Shown here one piece after another: positions 1-10,789 of a DNA stretch of 64,000 nt (position 1 is its first letter; each line of letters starts with the position of its first letter). The position numbers and the translations under genes are program-made. This DNA comes from Pedobacter kyonggii (GTDB lineage: Bacteria > Bacteroidota > Bacteroidia > Sphingobacteriales > Sphingobacteriaceae): assembly GCF_004310665.1 (NCBI RefSeq), contig NZ_SIXF01000007.1, positions 1 to 64,000 on the forward strand, read 5' to 3'. The notes under the pieces are model-generated. The model ran no database searches, was not told the origin of the DNA, and saw nothing but the letters and a program-made list of their open reading frames with translations.

Positions 1-44
1 GCTTGAAGGCTGGCAGGCAGCCTTCGAAAATCGATCTGAAGCAT
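1..44 (-). CDS. 5' end of an unidentified ORF running off the window
   Basis: An ATG at 44-42 on the minus strand opens a frame (MLQIDFRRLPASLQ...) that stays open to the window edge. It begins five bases after the stop of the AbrB-like gene at 49-255, so the two look co-transcribed. Fourteen residues are too few to identify a family. Small AbrB/MazE-like genes are found both as antitoxins ahead of a toxin gene and ahead of transposase genes, so either partner is possible. This is inferred from position only. Confidence 0.35.
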   Translation of the reverse strand, partial: MLQIDFRRLPASLQ

Positions 45-48
45 CCGA

Positions 49-255
49 TCAGGGTTTCTTGGGGAGTTTTTTTTTAAGGTCCTCAACGGACTCATCGCTT
101 CTCTGAAGGATCAGTCGCTGGTTGTCATCGATAATCCACTCCACAACCTCGCCCTGCTTGAACTCGATTGCCTGGGCGACAGCTGAGGGGAAATTAACAT
201 ACCACTGCTCGCTTGTCTTTCTTTTTATAACCTGTACTTTGGTTGGATATCCCAT
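49..255 (-). CDS. AbrB/MazE/SpoVT-like DNA-binding protein
   Basis: This is a 68-residue protein with the swapped-hairpin AbrB look: KVQVIKRKTSEQWYVNFPSAV, then the hydrophobic 'AIEFKQGEVVEWIIDDNQRLIL' strand pair, then a basic tail (KKKLPKKP). Such proteins bind DNA as dimers and usually repress their own promoter. The ATG (253-255) lies at the edge of a perfect palindrome (254-277), which fits autoregulation. A second ORF follows after five bases and runs off the window. It could be the antitoxin half of a toxin-antitoxin pair or a transposon-linked regulator; the sequence does not decide between them. Confidence 0.7.
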   Translation of the reverse strand: MGYPTKVQVIKRKTSEQWYVNFPSAVAQAIEFKQGEVVEWIIDDNQRLILQRSDESVEDLKKKLPKKP

Positions 256-277
256 ATCTAGTTGTATAACTAGATAT
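254..277. promoter_or_regulatory. Perfect palindrome abutting the AbrB-like start codon
   Basis: The arms ATATCTAGTT and AACTAGATAT are perfect reverse complements of 10 bp around a GTAT spacer. The site overlaps the first bases of the AbrB-like start codon on the minus strand, where a bound dimer would block initiation. It is an operator candidate for that protein by position and symmetry. Confidence 0.55.
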
Positions 278-355
278 AAAAATCAAAAAAAATAACCGTA
301 AAACCAAATTTACGGCTACTTTTTTTTCTTGACTAGTAAATAGCCAAATTCAAGA

Positions 356-377
356 TGTCAGATGGTAACATCTGACA
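356..377. repeat. Palindrome copy 1 (TGTCAGATG-GTAA-CATCTGACA)
   Basis: Nine-bp perfect arms surround a GTAA spacer. The same core, GTCAGATG-GTAA-CATCTGAC, recurs at 446-465. Both copies lie in the gap between glpF and the AbrB-like gene. They could be operators, element ends or hairpins. Confidence 0.7.
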
Positions 378-444
378 CTAAATAAGGTTTAGAATTGAAA
401 TTCTTCAATTCCCGTTTTTGGTCAATGAATTTAGATTTGCTTAT

Positions 445-466
445 AGTCAGATGGTAACATCTGACT
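445..466. repeat. Palindrome copy 2 (AGTCAGATG-GTAA-CATCTGACT)
   Basis: This is the second copy of the 20-bp core seen at 357-376, with different outermost bases that still pair. Copy-to-copy spacing is 89 bp. Covariation of the flanking pair (T/A in copy 1, A/T in copy 2) argues that the symmetry matters. Confidence 0.7.
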
Positions 467-488
467 ACACAACTACAATCAGGAAAGA

Positions 489-534
489 GAGTTGTCAACT
501 TTCTAGCGCAGAAGCTATTAAAAGTTGACAACTC
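489..534. terminator. Long inverted repeat downstream of glpF
   Basis: GAGTTGTCAACTTT (489-502) and AAAGTTGACAACTC (521-534) are perfect 14-bp arms, with an inner TAGC/GCTA pair in the loop. The structure lies nine bases past the glpF stop on the minus strand, so it may end or protect the glp transcript. There is no clear U-tract, so classical intrinsic termination is uncertain. Confidence 0.5.
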
Positions 535-542
535 AAATGTCG

Positions 543-1280
543 TTATTTACTAATCAACAAAAAGGACAAAGCAGCTAATACCGAGCCGATTATCGGGCCA
601 ACAATAGGTACCCAGGCATAAGTCCAGTCGCTACTTCCTTTTCCTTTCATTGGGATTAAAAAGTGAATAATCCGGGGTCCCAAATCTCTTGCCGGATTAA
701 TAGCATATCCGGTTGTTCCACCTAAAGCCAAACCAATTACCCATACTAAAAATGCTACCGGGATGGCGCCCATGGAGCCTAATCCAATAGGAGTAACCGT
801 CTCTTTAGTACCCATACTGGCATCAGTAAAATAAAAGATCACAAATATTAAAACGAAAGTGCCAATAATTTCTGATATCAGATTTGACGACATATTTCTG
901 ATGGCTGGAGCGGTTGCAAAAGGAGCAGCCTTTAAACCTTGATCATCCGTGGCATCGAAATGATCTTTGTAAATAAGCCAAACCAGGAAAGACCCTGTCA
1001 TTGCGCCAGCCAATTGTGCAATAATATAAAATGGCACCAATGCCCAGCTGAAGCCCTTCCCGATGGCAAGTCCGAGGGTTACAGCTGGATTTAAGTGCGC
1101 CCCACTGTACGGCCCGGCAACAACAACCCCTATAAATACGGCAAGTGCCCAAGCGGTTGTAATTACAATCCAACCACTATTGTTGCCTTTAGTACCTTTA
1201 AGTACTACATTAGCCACTACACCATTTCCTAAAAGGATCAGTAGTGCAGTACCAATAAATTCTGCGAGATATACATTCAT
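543..1280 (-). CDS. glpF: Glycerol uptake facilitator (aquaglyceroporin, MIP family)
   Basis: This 245-residue inner-membrane channel passes glycerol by facilitated diffusion. Both half-helix signatures are present: NPA at residues 64-66 (GAHLNPAVTLG) and NPA at 195-197 inside NPARDLGPR. The Asp directly after the second NPAR is the usual mark of a glycerol-conducting rather than water-only channel. Six hydrophobic segments are visible. It is the last gene of a minus-strand group glpD-glpK-glpF; the 108-bp gap to glpK holds a small hairpin. Glycerol is trapped by the neighbouring GlpK, and the divergent DeoR-family protein is the likely repressor. Confidence 0.95.
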   Translation of the reverse strand: MNVYLAEFIGTALLILLGNGVVANVVLKGTKGNNSGWIVITTAWALAVFIGVVVAGPYSGAHLNPAVTLGLAIGKGFSWALVPFYIIAQLAGAMTGSFLVWLIYKDHFDATDDQGLKAAPFATAPAIRNMSSNLISEIIGTFVLIFVIFYFTDASMGTKETVTPIGLGSMGAIPVAFLVWVIGLALGGTTGYAINPARDLGPRIIHFLIPMKGKGSSDWTYAWVPIVGPIIGSVLAALSFLLISK

Positions 1281-1353
1281 CGTAAAAATTTTAAGCGATT
1301 CATAATTAATTCACTATTCAGAAATAGATTAATACTTATTCCGGAATAGAAGA

Positions 1354-1372
1354 CCCTGAACTAAATTCAGGG
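1354..1372. repeat. Hairpin between glpK and glpF
   Basis: CCCTGAA (1354-1360) and TTCAGGG (1366-1372) pair across a five-base loop. It is followed by 'tgacgac', which resembles the ends of the intergenic repeats elsewhere in the window. It may be a short repeat remnant or a partial attenuator within the glp operon. Confidence 0.4.
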
Positions 1373-1388
1373 TGACGACGGCCCTTTG

Positions 1389-4485
<3,097 letters not shown>

Positions 4486-4574
4486 TTAGATTTATAAAAA
4501 TAATAAAACGAAACAATACGCAATTATAAGAAATCATAATCGAAATAATATAATATGTGTGTTAAAAATTTATT

Positions 4575-4595
4575 AAATATTTGCGCAAAATATTT
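4575..4595. promoter_or_regulatory. Candidate operator in the glpD/DeoR divergent gap
   Basis: AAATATTT occurs twice as a perfect inverted repeat around GCGCA in the 116-bp AT-rich region between divergent glpD and the DeoR-family gene. Position and symmetry fit a repressor site serving both directions. The sequence does not match a recognised GlpR consensus, and AT-richness makes chance symmetry possible. Confidence 0.35.
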
Positions 4596-4643
4596 TAAAG
4601 AATGTTTTTATTGCTAATTTGCAGCACGCTAATTAAATATACT

Positions 4644-5408
4644 ATGATGAATTTGGCTGAGAGGCACCAGTTTATATTAAGTCGCCTGCAACGTGATCAA
4701 TACATAAATGTAGTCGATTTATGTAAGGAGTTGAAAGTTTCGTCTGTAACAATAAGAAAGGACTTAAAACTACTTGAAGATAAGAGCCTATTGTTTAGGA
4801 CCCACGGTGGGGCTACTGTAAACAATCCATATACGGTAGACCGTCCGGTTAACGAGAAAGAGAAAATACAATCTACAGAAAAGAACAAAATAGGTATTGC
4901 GGCTGCTGCATTGTTAAATGACAATGATTCTATCGTTATTGCATCAGGTACTACAGTGCTTTATTTTGCCAAGAATATTGCGCCAGCAACAAATTTAACC
5001 GTTGTAACTTCTGCATTAAATGTAGCCCTCGAATTAATGCGCGAACCTAGTATTGAAGTAATACAATTGGGCGGATTGCTTAGGAAAAGTTCTTCATCGG
5101 TAATGGGTGCTTATGCAGAACAGGTTTTGCAGGATTTTTATTTCAATAAACTATTCCTAGGTGTTGATGGGATTGATCTTGATTTTGGAATAACCACTAC
5201 AAACGCCATGGAAGCACATTTAAACCGCAAAATGATTGGTGCATCACAAAAAACGATTGTACTTGCCGATTCTACTAAATTTGGGAAAAGAGGCTTTGGA
5301 AAGATATGTGGATTAGAAGAAATTGATCATATTATTACCGATAAAGGAATTTCTGAACAAATTGTTAAACATTTAGAGAGTTTAGGTGTTACTGTTACTA
5401 TCGTATAG
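4644..5408 (+). CDS. DeoR-family transcriptional repressor, probably of glycerol genes
   Basis: The protein is 254 residues from the ATG at 4644; an upstream ATG at 4602 would add an unconserved-looking hydrophobic stretch. An N-terminal DeoR HTH (INVVDLCKELKVSSVTIRKDLKLLE, then the family hallmark LLFRTHGGA) is followed by a sugar-phosphate-binding DeoRC domain containing 'ASGTTVLYFAKNI', 'VMGAYAEQVL' and the C-terminal 'LADSTKFGKRGF' signature. Family members sense phosphorylated sugars or glycerol 3-phosphate and derepress on binding. Divergent placement beside glpD-glpK-glpF makes it the likely GlpR equivalent. The regulatory target is inferred from context. Confidence 0.85.
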   Translation: MMNLAERHQFILSRLQRDQYINVVDLCKELKVSSVTIRKDLKLLEDKSLLFRTHGGATVNNPYTVDRPVNEKEKIQSTEKNKIGIAAAALLNDNDSIVIASGTTVLYFAKNIAPATNLTVVTSALNVALELMREPSIEVIQLGGLLRKSSSSVMGAYAEQVLQDFYFNKLFLGVDGIDLDFGITTTNAMEAHLNRKMIGASQKTIVLADSTKFGKRGFGKICGLEEIDHIITDKGISEQIVKHLESLGVTVTIV

Positions 5409-5452
5409 CGCATTCCACGCAAACGGTATAATCCAAACATTATAATTTGAAC

Positions 5453-5842
5453 ATGGAAAGAAAACGAATACACATTTTAGAGGATGATCAGGAGATCAGA
5501 AACGTTATTGAAATTCTATTAAAAGATGAGGGTTTCGAATTACAGCTTTCATCATCATTTGCTGAGTTAAAGAAAAATATCCAGGATGCAATGCCTGATC
5601 TTTTTTTACTTGATGTAATGTTACCGGATGGAAACGGGGCAGAAATTTGTGAAGATTTAAAAACTGATATTTTTACTAAACACATCCCAATTATTGTAAT
5701 GTCTGCACAGAATAATAGCGAACAGAAAGCTATTGATGCATTTGCTGATGATTATATCAGTAAACCATTTGATATTTATGATGTTTTAAACCGCATTAAT
5801 GTACAGTTGAAAAGAAGTACAGAAAATAGAACAAAAGTTTAA
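5453..5842 (+). CDS. Single-domain response regulator
   Basis: This 129-residue CheY-like receiver has no output domain. Acidic pocket residues D11 and D12, phospho-acceptor D54 (FLLDVMLPDG), S84 (IVMSAQ) and K104 (YISKPFD) are all present, so it should be phosphorylatable. I choose the ATG at 5453 rather than the TTG two codons earlier. It follows the DeoR-family gene by 44 bp on the same strand. No histidine kinase is nearby, so its partner is elsewhere. A strong bidirectional terminator follows. Confidence 0.88.
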   Translation: MERKRIHILEDDQEIRNVIEILLKDEGFELQLSSSFAELKKNIQDAMPDLFLLDVMLPDGNGAEICEDLKTDIFTKHIPIIVMSAQNNSEQKAIDAFADDYISKPFDIYDVLNRINVQLKRSTENRTKV

Positions 5843-5860
5843 TTACATTTAAGCTAAATA

Positions 5861-5895
5861 AAAAAGGGAAGTCATAAAAATGGCTTCCCTTTTTT
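5861..5895. terminator. Bidirectional intrinsic terminator
   Basis: AAAAAGGGAAG pairs with CTTCCCTTTTTT around a short loop between two convergent genes. The T-run on each strand lets it end both the response-regulator and the acetyltransferase transcripts. Confidence 0.85.
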
Positions 5896-5911
5896 ATGCT
5901 TAACGCATTTC

Positions 5912-6589
5912 TTAAGGCTGTTTAACATCCTGCGCTTTGTTGAACATAACAAAACGTTTAGAATCTCCTACACGTTGTGGTACGGTAGCGTTAGAAACAA
6001 TAGCATAATCTTCAGTATTCTTGTTTATAAAAACACCTGCACCAATAATGTTATGGCTTCCAATGATAATATCTTCCTTAACTGCTGAGTTTATACCCAA
6101 AAAAGAATTATTTCCAATAGTTACATTCCCCGCTAATATATTACCAGATAATAAAACATTGTTTCCTATAGTAGAATGGTGGCCAATCCTAGCGCCTATT
6201 AACATGCAGTTATTACTTATGGTAACAAAAGGCTGTATATCACAACATTGATCGATAAAAGTGTTGTGGCCAAATACCAAATCGGGCCATACATTAGCTT
6301 TCGAAGAAATATAATTGGCAAAAGCATAACCAGTTTCACTCACCTTTTTATATACACTTTCCCTAGCACTGTTTCTACCAATGGCAATGTGCATTTTATG
6401 GGTTTCTGGAGGGAAATTTTTAAGTACCTGTGCGAAACTTAATATGGGCAATCCCAATAGTGTATTTGCTGTAGGGGATACATAGGCATCATCAACACAA
6501 AATGCATCAACATTATAATCGCTGTCATTCATAAATGAATAGCAGATAAATTCAGCCATTTTTCCAGTTCCATAAATAATAACTTTCAT
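5912..6589 (-). CDS. NeuD/PglD-family sugar O/N-acetyltransferase
   Basis: The N-terminal nucleotide-sugar-binding fold (VIIYGTGKMAEFICYSF, residues 3-19) is followed by a left-handed beta-helix of hexapeptide repeats from about residue 100 (IGHHSTIGNNVLL, NVTIGNNSFLGINS, IGSHNIIGAGVF). H137/H138 in GHHSTIG match the catalytic-His region of PglD-type enzymes. These use acetyl-CoA to acetylate UDP-4-amino sugars or sialic acid. It is the divergent neighbour of the exopolysaccharide operon, 713 bp from its first gene, and is the best local candidate to acetylate a UDP-4-amino-sugar made by the dehydratase and aminotransferases of that operon. The substrate is inferred. Confidence 0.85.
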   Translation of the reverse strand: MKVIIYGTGKMAEFICYSFMNDSDYNVDAFCVDDAYVSPTANTLLGLPILSFAQVLKNFPPETHKMHIAIGRNSARESVYKKVSETGYAFANYISSKANVWPDLVFGHNTFIDQCCDIQPFVTISNNCMLIGARIGHHSTIGNNVLLSGNILAGNVTIGNNSFLGINSAVKEDIIIGSHNIIGAGVFINKNTEDYAIVSNATVPQRVGDSKRFVMFNKAQDVKQP

Positions 6590-7302
6590 AATTCAATCTT
6601 GTTTTAGGTTTCTAACGAATTTATGCATAAAACAGGCTTTTAAATCCTTTGAAAGCATACTGTACACATTATGCTAATTTCTGTTCACAGCATGCACAGT
6701 TACTTTATTTTTTTCTTTTTGCCCAGTTTTAAAGGGAGATGGCTTTACCTTAATCGCTTTATCTCGATCAATCGCCATACATACCGCTATTAAGGAAAGC
6801 TTAATCGCGTTACGCAGAATGTAATTTTTAAGCAATTAACAATGTGTTGTAAAATAGCTTGCACAGAAATGTGCGAAGCATAACTTGATCACGGCCCGGT
6901 TAGGGAAAAATATTTGGTTAAGCAGTAAATCTAGGTTTGGAAATTGGCAGTTTTCTTTAAAATTTTATAAAATTCATTTTATGCCCCTTATAAATTGTAG
7001 TATTAAATAGCTTTTTTAAATGTTAAAACATTTTCTGATGTTTTTTGAGTTCTACCGATTAAGATCTTGCCAAAAGACAGGCTTTTTTGAGTAAAAATAC
7101 TAGTAAAATATTATACAAGTTACGCGTTGTAAAATTTACAAATGATGTGCAATTTATGAGCACAGTATTTAAAATACTGTGCATGCTGGTCATATTTTAT
7201 ACAATTTAAATACAACCCTAATCTGTCTATAAAACATTGACACTTAATTGCATAGCTTAGTTCTTAATAAATCGAAACAAAAAACTAAACATTACTTAAG
7301 CT
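6590..7302. promoter_or_regulatory. 713-bp non-coding upstream region of the polysaccharide operon
   Basis: No convincing ORF is present. The region holds a 13-bp inverted repeat pair about 475 bp apart (CAGCATGCACAGT at 6688-6700 and its complement at 7176-7188), a short GCACA/TGTGC stem near 6863, and a strong dyad at 7160-7182. The length and structure suggest promoter(s) plus a long untranslated leader for the operon starting at 7303. Exact promoter positions cannot be set by eye. Confidence 0.55.
7160..7182. promoter_or_regulatory. 23-bp perfect dyad upstream of the export gene
   Basis: GCACAGTATTT and AAATACTGTGC are perfect 11-bp arms around a single central A. The dyad is 120 bp before the Wza-like start codon. 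It fits either an operator for a dimeric regulator or an RNA hairpin in the leader. Confidence 0.55.
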
Positions 7303-8061
7303 ATGAAGAAAGTAATATTATTTATCGCAATATATATAAGTATTATCACCGGATGCGCTCCCAGAAGAGATCTTGTATACTTTAGTAACCTGGCTAAACA
7401 AACCAGCGAAGTCAAGCTTCAAGGTCAGGAAGTTAAAATTCAGCAAAACGACCTTTTGAGCGTAAGCATAAACAGCTTAAATCAAGAATCGAATGTTTTA
7501 TTTGCTGTAAACACCCGAAATTCGAATTCTGAAAACAATTATAAAGTAGAAGGTTACCGGGTAAGTAAAGATGGAATGATTAACCTACCAGTTGTAGGTA
7601 GCGTTCGGCTGGAAGGCTTAAGTATAGAGCAGGCACAGGCTACCATATCGAAAGAATTGGATAAATATGTTAAAAAACCGGTAGTTGATGTTCAGTTGGT
7701 CAATTTTAAAGTAACGGTAATTGGTGAGGTAAACCGACCATCCACCTTTACCGTACAGGGAGATAATATTAACCTCTTAGAAGCACTGGGAATGGCGGGC
7801 GATATGACCGTTTATGGCAAAAGAGAGAATATTTTAGTAATCAGGCAACAAGATGGTCAAAGGGTGATGAAAAGACTTAACCTGAACAATCAGGATGTGA
7901 TGGACTCTCCATTCTTTTATCTGAAACAAAATGACGTGGTATATGTAGAGCCTGATAAATCAAAAGCGATTGAATACAGTCCCAATACACGCATTATGCC
8001 AGTGGTAATTGCTTCTATATCAGCAGTTGCAGTATTAATCACAGCTGTTCTTCGTCGATAA
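7303..8061 (+). CDS. Wza-like polysaccharide export outer-membrane lipoprotein
   Basis: This 252-residue protein has a lipoprotein signal ending at C18 (IITGC). It contains the polysaccharide export (Poly_export) domain (KIQQNDLLSVSINSL..., then YRVSKDGMINLPVVGSVRLEGLSIEQAQATI) and a SLBB-type beta-grasp segment (VTVIGEVNRPSTFTVQGDNINLLEALGMAG). A C-terminal hydrophobic helix (VVIASISAVAVLITAVL) may form the outer-membrane pore helix. It forms the outer-membrane channel for surface polysaccharide and works with the Wzc-like kinase 22 bp downstream. It is shorter than E. coli Wza, as is usual in Bacteroidota. Confidence 0.92.
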   Translation: MKKVILFIAIYISIITGCAPRRDLVYFSNLAKQTSEVKLQGQEVKIQQNDLLSVSINSLNQESNVLFAVNTRNSNSENNYKVEGYRVSKDGMINLPVVGSVRLEGLSIEQAQATISKELDKYVKKPVVDVQLVNFKVTVIGEVNRPSTFTVQGDNINLLEALGMAGDMTVYGKRENILVIRQQDGQRVMKRLNLNNQDVMDSPFFYLKQNDVVYVEPDKSKAIEYSPNTRIMPVVIASISAVAVLITAVLRR

Positions 8062-8083
8062 ACGTCTCTTAAAACATTATATC

Positions 8084-10375
8084 ATGCTTAAACAAAGTAC
8101 AAATGGTGGCGCAAAAGATTTTGCGGAAACTATGACAAGATTTGCCAGAAACTGGCACTATTTCTTAATCAGTATCATTATTTCTATGGCTTCTGTATAT
8201 GCTTTTTTATACATTACTCCACCAAAATATAAAGTGAGCAGCACGCTTTTAATCTCTGATGATAAAAATGGTGCAGCAATGTCTAATAGTACCGCTTTTA
8301 GTGATCTTAATATGTTTCAAACGGTTAAAACGGTTGATAATGAAATTGAGATCTTACGGTCGAGAGATTTGATTTTTAAAGTATTGAAAAAACTAAATCT
8401 AGAAACGACTTACTTTAAAAAAGAGGGGATTAGAGAAAAAGAGCTTTATGGCAAAACATCCCCACTTGTAGTTACCGCTATCAGTTTAAAAAATGGTGCT
8501 TACGGAAGAAAAATTAACGTTTCTTATCTGGATGAAATCTCTTACATCATTCAGGATAGCCTAAAAACAAATATTGTAAAGTATGGCGATACCATTAATA
8601 CTAAAAACTACGCAATTAAAATAGATAAGGGACCAGCATATAAAACCGAATTTGGTAAAATTAGACTTCAGTTTAAAAACTTATATAAAATGACCGAGGC
8701 TTATAACCTGGTTTCATTAAAAATAGTTCCGGTTGTTAAAGATGCCAATACCATTACCATTAGTTTGAACGATGTGGTTCCTCAGCGGGGAATTGATATT
8801 CTTAACGATCTGATCGAAACTTACAACATCAATAACGTTAATAATAAAAATACCATTGCCCGTAATACCATTAAATTTATCGATAACCGCCTAAAATACC
8901 TGGTTGCAGATCTTACAGGTACTGAAGAGGATGTGGAAAACTACAAACAACAAAACCGTGTTACCGATGTTAATATGGATGCGCAGATGAATGCTGCACG
9001 CTCAGGAGAGTATAATCAGCTATTGGAAACATCATCAGTGCAACTGAGGTTATTACGTTCAATCGAAAATTATTTCAGAGGCAAACAAAGTCAGTATAAC
9101 CTTGCCCCAAGTGCAATGGGCTTAAAAGACCCGATTCTGAATTCATTAATTTCAAAATTTAACGATCTTCAATTGGAAAGAAATAGGATGTTACGTACCG
9201 CTAATGCAGAAAATCCTTTGGTACTAAACCTTAACGAACAGATAGCAACCTTAAAAACTAATATCTTAGAAAACTTATCTAGTATTAAACAGGGTTTCGT
9301 TATTGAAAGAAACAACCTGAGCGCCAACTACTCTCAATTCGATAATAAAATTAAATCTGTACCTACTATTGAGCGTGGCTTATTAGAAAGAAGCCGTGAA
9401 CAAAGCGTAAAATCGGGTTTATATAAATATTTACTGCAAAAAAGAGAGGAAACTGCTTTATCGCTTTCTGCAACCGTTCCAACCTCACAGGTGGTAGATA
9501 AACCAGCTTACAACACTATTCCTAATAGTCCAAAACAACCACTTTTATACCTGTGTGGATTCATTTTTGGCTTTTTTATACCGGCGGGAGTAATTTATGC
9601 CAAAGGATTTTTTAACAATAAGGTACAAGATGCCAGCGCTATTGAGTTAACTGGCGCCAAAATGCTTGGCGAACTTTCTCATAATCTGGATAAAAGTACT
9701 ATCGTTTTTCAAAAAGACAACCGTTCTACCATATCAGAGTTGTTTAGGTACATCAGAATGAATTTAGGACTGATGTCTAACAATATTGAAAATAAGGTAA
9801 TGTTGGTTACCTCTAGTATGAAAGGAGAGGGTAAAACCTTCTTTAGCGTAAATTTGGCTACTACATTAGGCATGCTTGATAAAAAAGTTGTAGTACTGGA
9901 GTTCGATCTAAGGAAACCGGACCTCTTGAATAAAGTTGGTTTAAAACAAACTACTGGTTTAACCGACTATTTAATTGGTGAATCTGTGTTTTTAGAAGAT
10001 ATTATTAAGCCAACGAACGTTTCTGATAATATTTGGGTTATTGGATGCGGTCAATCGTCTGAAAACCCTGCAGAAGTAATGATGAGCCCTAAGATGGATC
10101 TATTGTTTGATGAACTGAAAGAGAGGTTCGATTACATCATTATCGATACTTCGCCGGTTGGCCAGGTGGCCGATGCTTTTAGTTTGGCCGAATATGCCGA
10201 TGTAAGCATTTACCTGGTACGGTATAATTACACCAATAAATACCAGCTCGCCATATTGAAAGACATTTGTGATAACAATAAGCTTAAAAATCCGATGGTT
10301 GTTTTTAACGATGCCAAAAGAGAGAAAAGTCAAAAATACAGCTATGGTGGTTATGGGTATGCCATGGCAAACTAA
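8084..10375 (+). CDS. Wzc-like polysaccharide co-polymerase / BY-kinase
   Basis: The 763-residue protein combines an N-terminal Wzz chain-length domain, a long periplasmic coiled-coil region, a second membrane helix near residue 490 (LLYLCGFIFGFFIPAGVIY) and a cytoplasmic tyrosine-kinase domain. Walker A is at about 577-585 (SSMKGEGKT), Walker A' at about 606-614 (EFDLRKPD), and Walker B near 686 (YIIIDTSPVG). The extreme C terminus carries a Tyr cluster (YSYGGYGY, about residues 752-759) for autophosphorylation. It controls polymer length and export with the Wza-like protein upstream. A 414-bp gap follows before the next gene. Confidence 0.95.
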   Translation: MLKQSTNGGAKDFAETMTRFARNWHYFLISIIISMASVYAFLYITPPKYKVSSTLLISDDKNGAAMSNSTAFSDLNMFQTVKTVDNEIEILRSRDLIFKVLKKLNLETTYFKKEGIREKELYGKTSPLVVTAISLKNGAYGRKINVSYLDEISYIIQDSLKTNIVKYGDTINTKNYAIKIDKGPAYKTEFGKIRLQFKNLYKMTEAYNLVSLKIVPVVKDANTITISLNDVVPQRGIDILNDLIETYNINNVNNKNTIARNTIKFIDNRLKYLVADLTGTEEDVENYKQQNRVTDVNMDAQMNAARSGEYNQLLETSSVQLRLLRSIENYFRGKQSQYNLAPSAMGLKDPILNSLISKFNDLQLERNRMLRTANAENPLVLNLNEQIATLKTNILENLSSIKQGFVIERNNLSANYSQFDNKIKSVPTIERGLLERSREQSVKSGLYKYLLQKREETALSLSATVPTSQVVDKPAYNTIPNSPKQPLLYLCGFIFGFFIPAGVIYAKGFFNNKVQDASAIELTGAKMLGELSHNLDKSTIVFQKDNRSTISELFRYIRMNLGLMSNNIENKVMLVTSSMKGEGKTFFSVNLATTLGMLDKKVVVLEFDLRKPDLLNKVGLKQTTGLTDYLIGESVFLEDIIKPTNVSDNIWVIGCGQSSENPAEVMMSPKMDLLFDELKERFDYIIIDTSPVGQVADAFSLAEYADVSIYLVRYNYTNKYQLAILKDICDNNKLKNPMVVFNDAKREKSQKYSYGGYGYAMAN

Positions 10376-10567
10376 ATCTACCTCGTTTTAAAAGAGAATA
10401 CTAGTACCCTTTACCAAATAAACGTCCCCAAACGATTTAATTGTTTACAAACAATAAGGCCGAGATGCTTAAACTGAGCATCGATTAAGGCATTAACAGC
10501 TTGTAAACAACTCTTAATTAGATTGCCCATTTGCCCAAAAAGCAAAATAAGATTTGAAAATAAAATT

Positions 10568-10597
10568 GTCATGTAAGTGATATAGCGAAGCTGTATC
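10568..10597 (+). repeat. 30-bp direct repeat, copy 1
   Basis: It begins GTCATGTAAGT and ends with GATATAGCGAAGCTGTATC, an 8-bp stem (one G-U pair as RNA) closed by GAA. It is identical to 10722-10751. Confidence 0.85.
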
Positions 10598-10721
10598 CGG
10601 TGAGCAAATAAATTTAGAATAGAGTTTAAATAGGTTAACTGTGTAAAGCGGTTAATTGGTTAATCGGAAATACTAATTACAATTAACCTGTTCCTACAAT
10701 TTAAACAATTAACCAATAATA

Positions 10722-10751
10722 GTCATGTAAGTGATATAGCGAAGCTGTATC
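10722..10751 (+). repeat. 30-bp direct repeat, copy 2
   Basis: Exact copy of 10568-10597, 154 bp downstream and ending 38 bp before the NusG-like start codon. The flanking sequences differ, so the 30 bp is the conserved unit. Confidence 0.85.
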
Positions 10752-10789
10752 AAATTACCTAAAAAATAAAATTATAACCTTATCAAAAA

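Larger units (their letters stand above)
10376..10789 (+). promoter_or_regulatory. Structured leader before the antiterminator gene
   Basis: The gap has no ORF of note but several perfect inverted repeats. TTGTTTACAA (10441-10450) pairs with TTGTAAACAA (10501-10510) around an inner GATGCT/AGCATC stem (10463-10482). GGTTAATTG (10650-10658) pairs with CAATTAACC (10680-10688). Two identical 30-bp elements lie at 10568-10597 and 10722-10751. It is probably a promoter plus a folded leader for the NusG-like gene and everything downstream. Confidence 0.6.

Noticed and set aside
7230..7262. Bacteroidota -33/-7 promoter before the Wza-like gene
   Set aside because: A TAnnTTTG-like word exists, but the upstream TTG word is at the wrong spacing, so no promoter is called.
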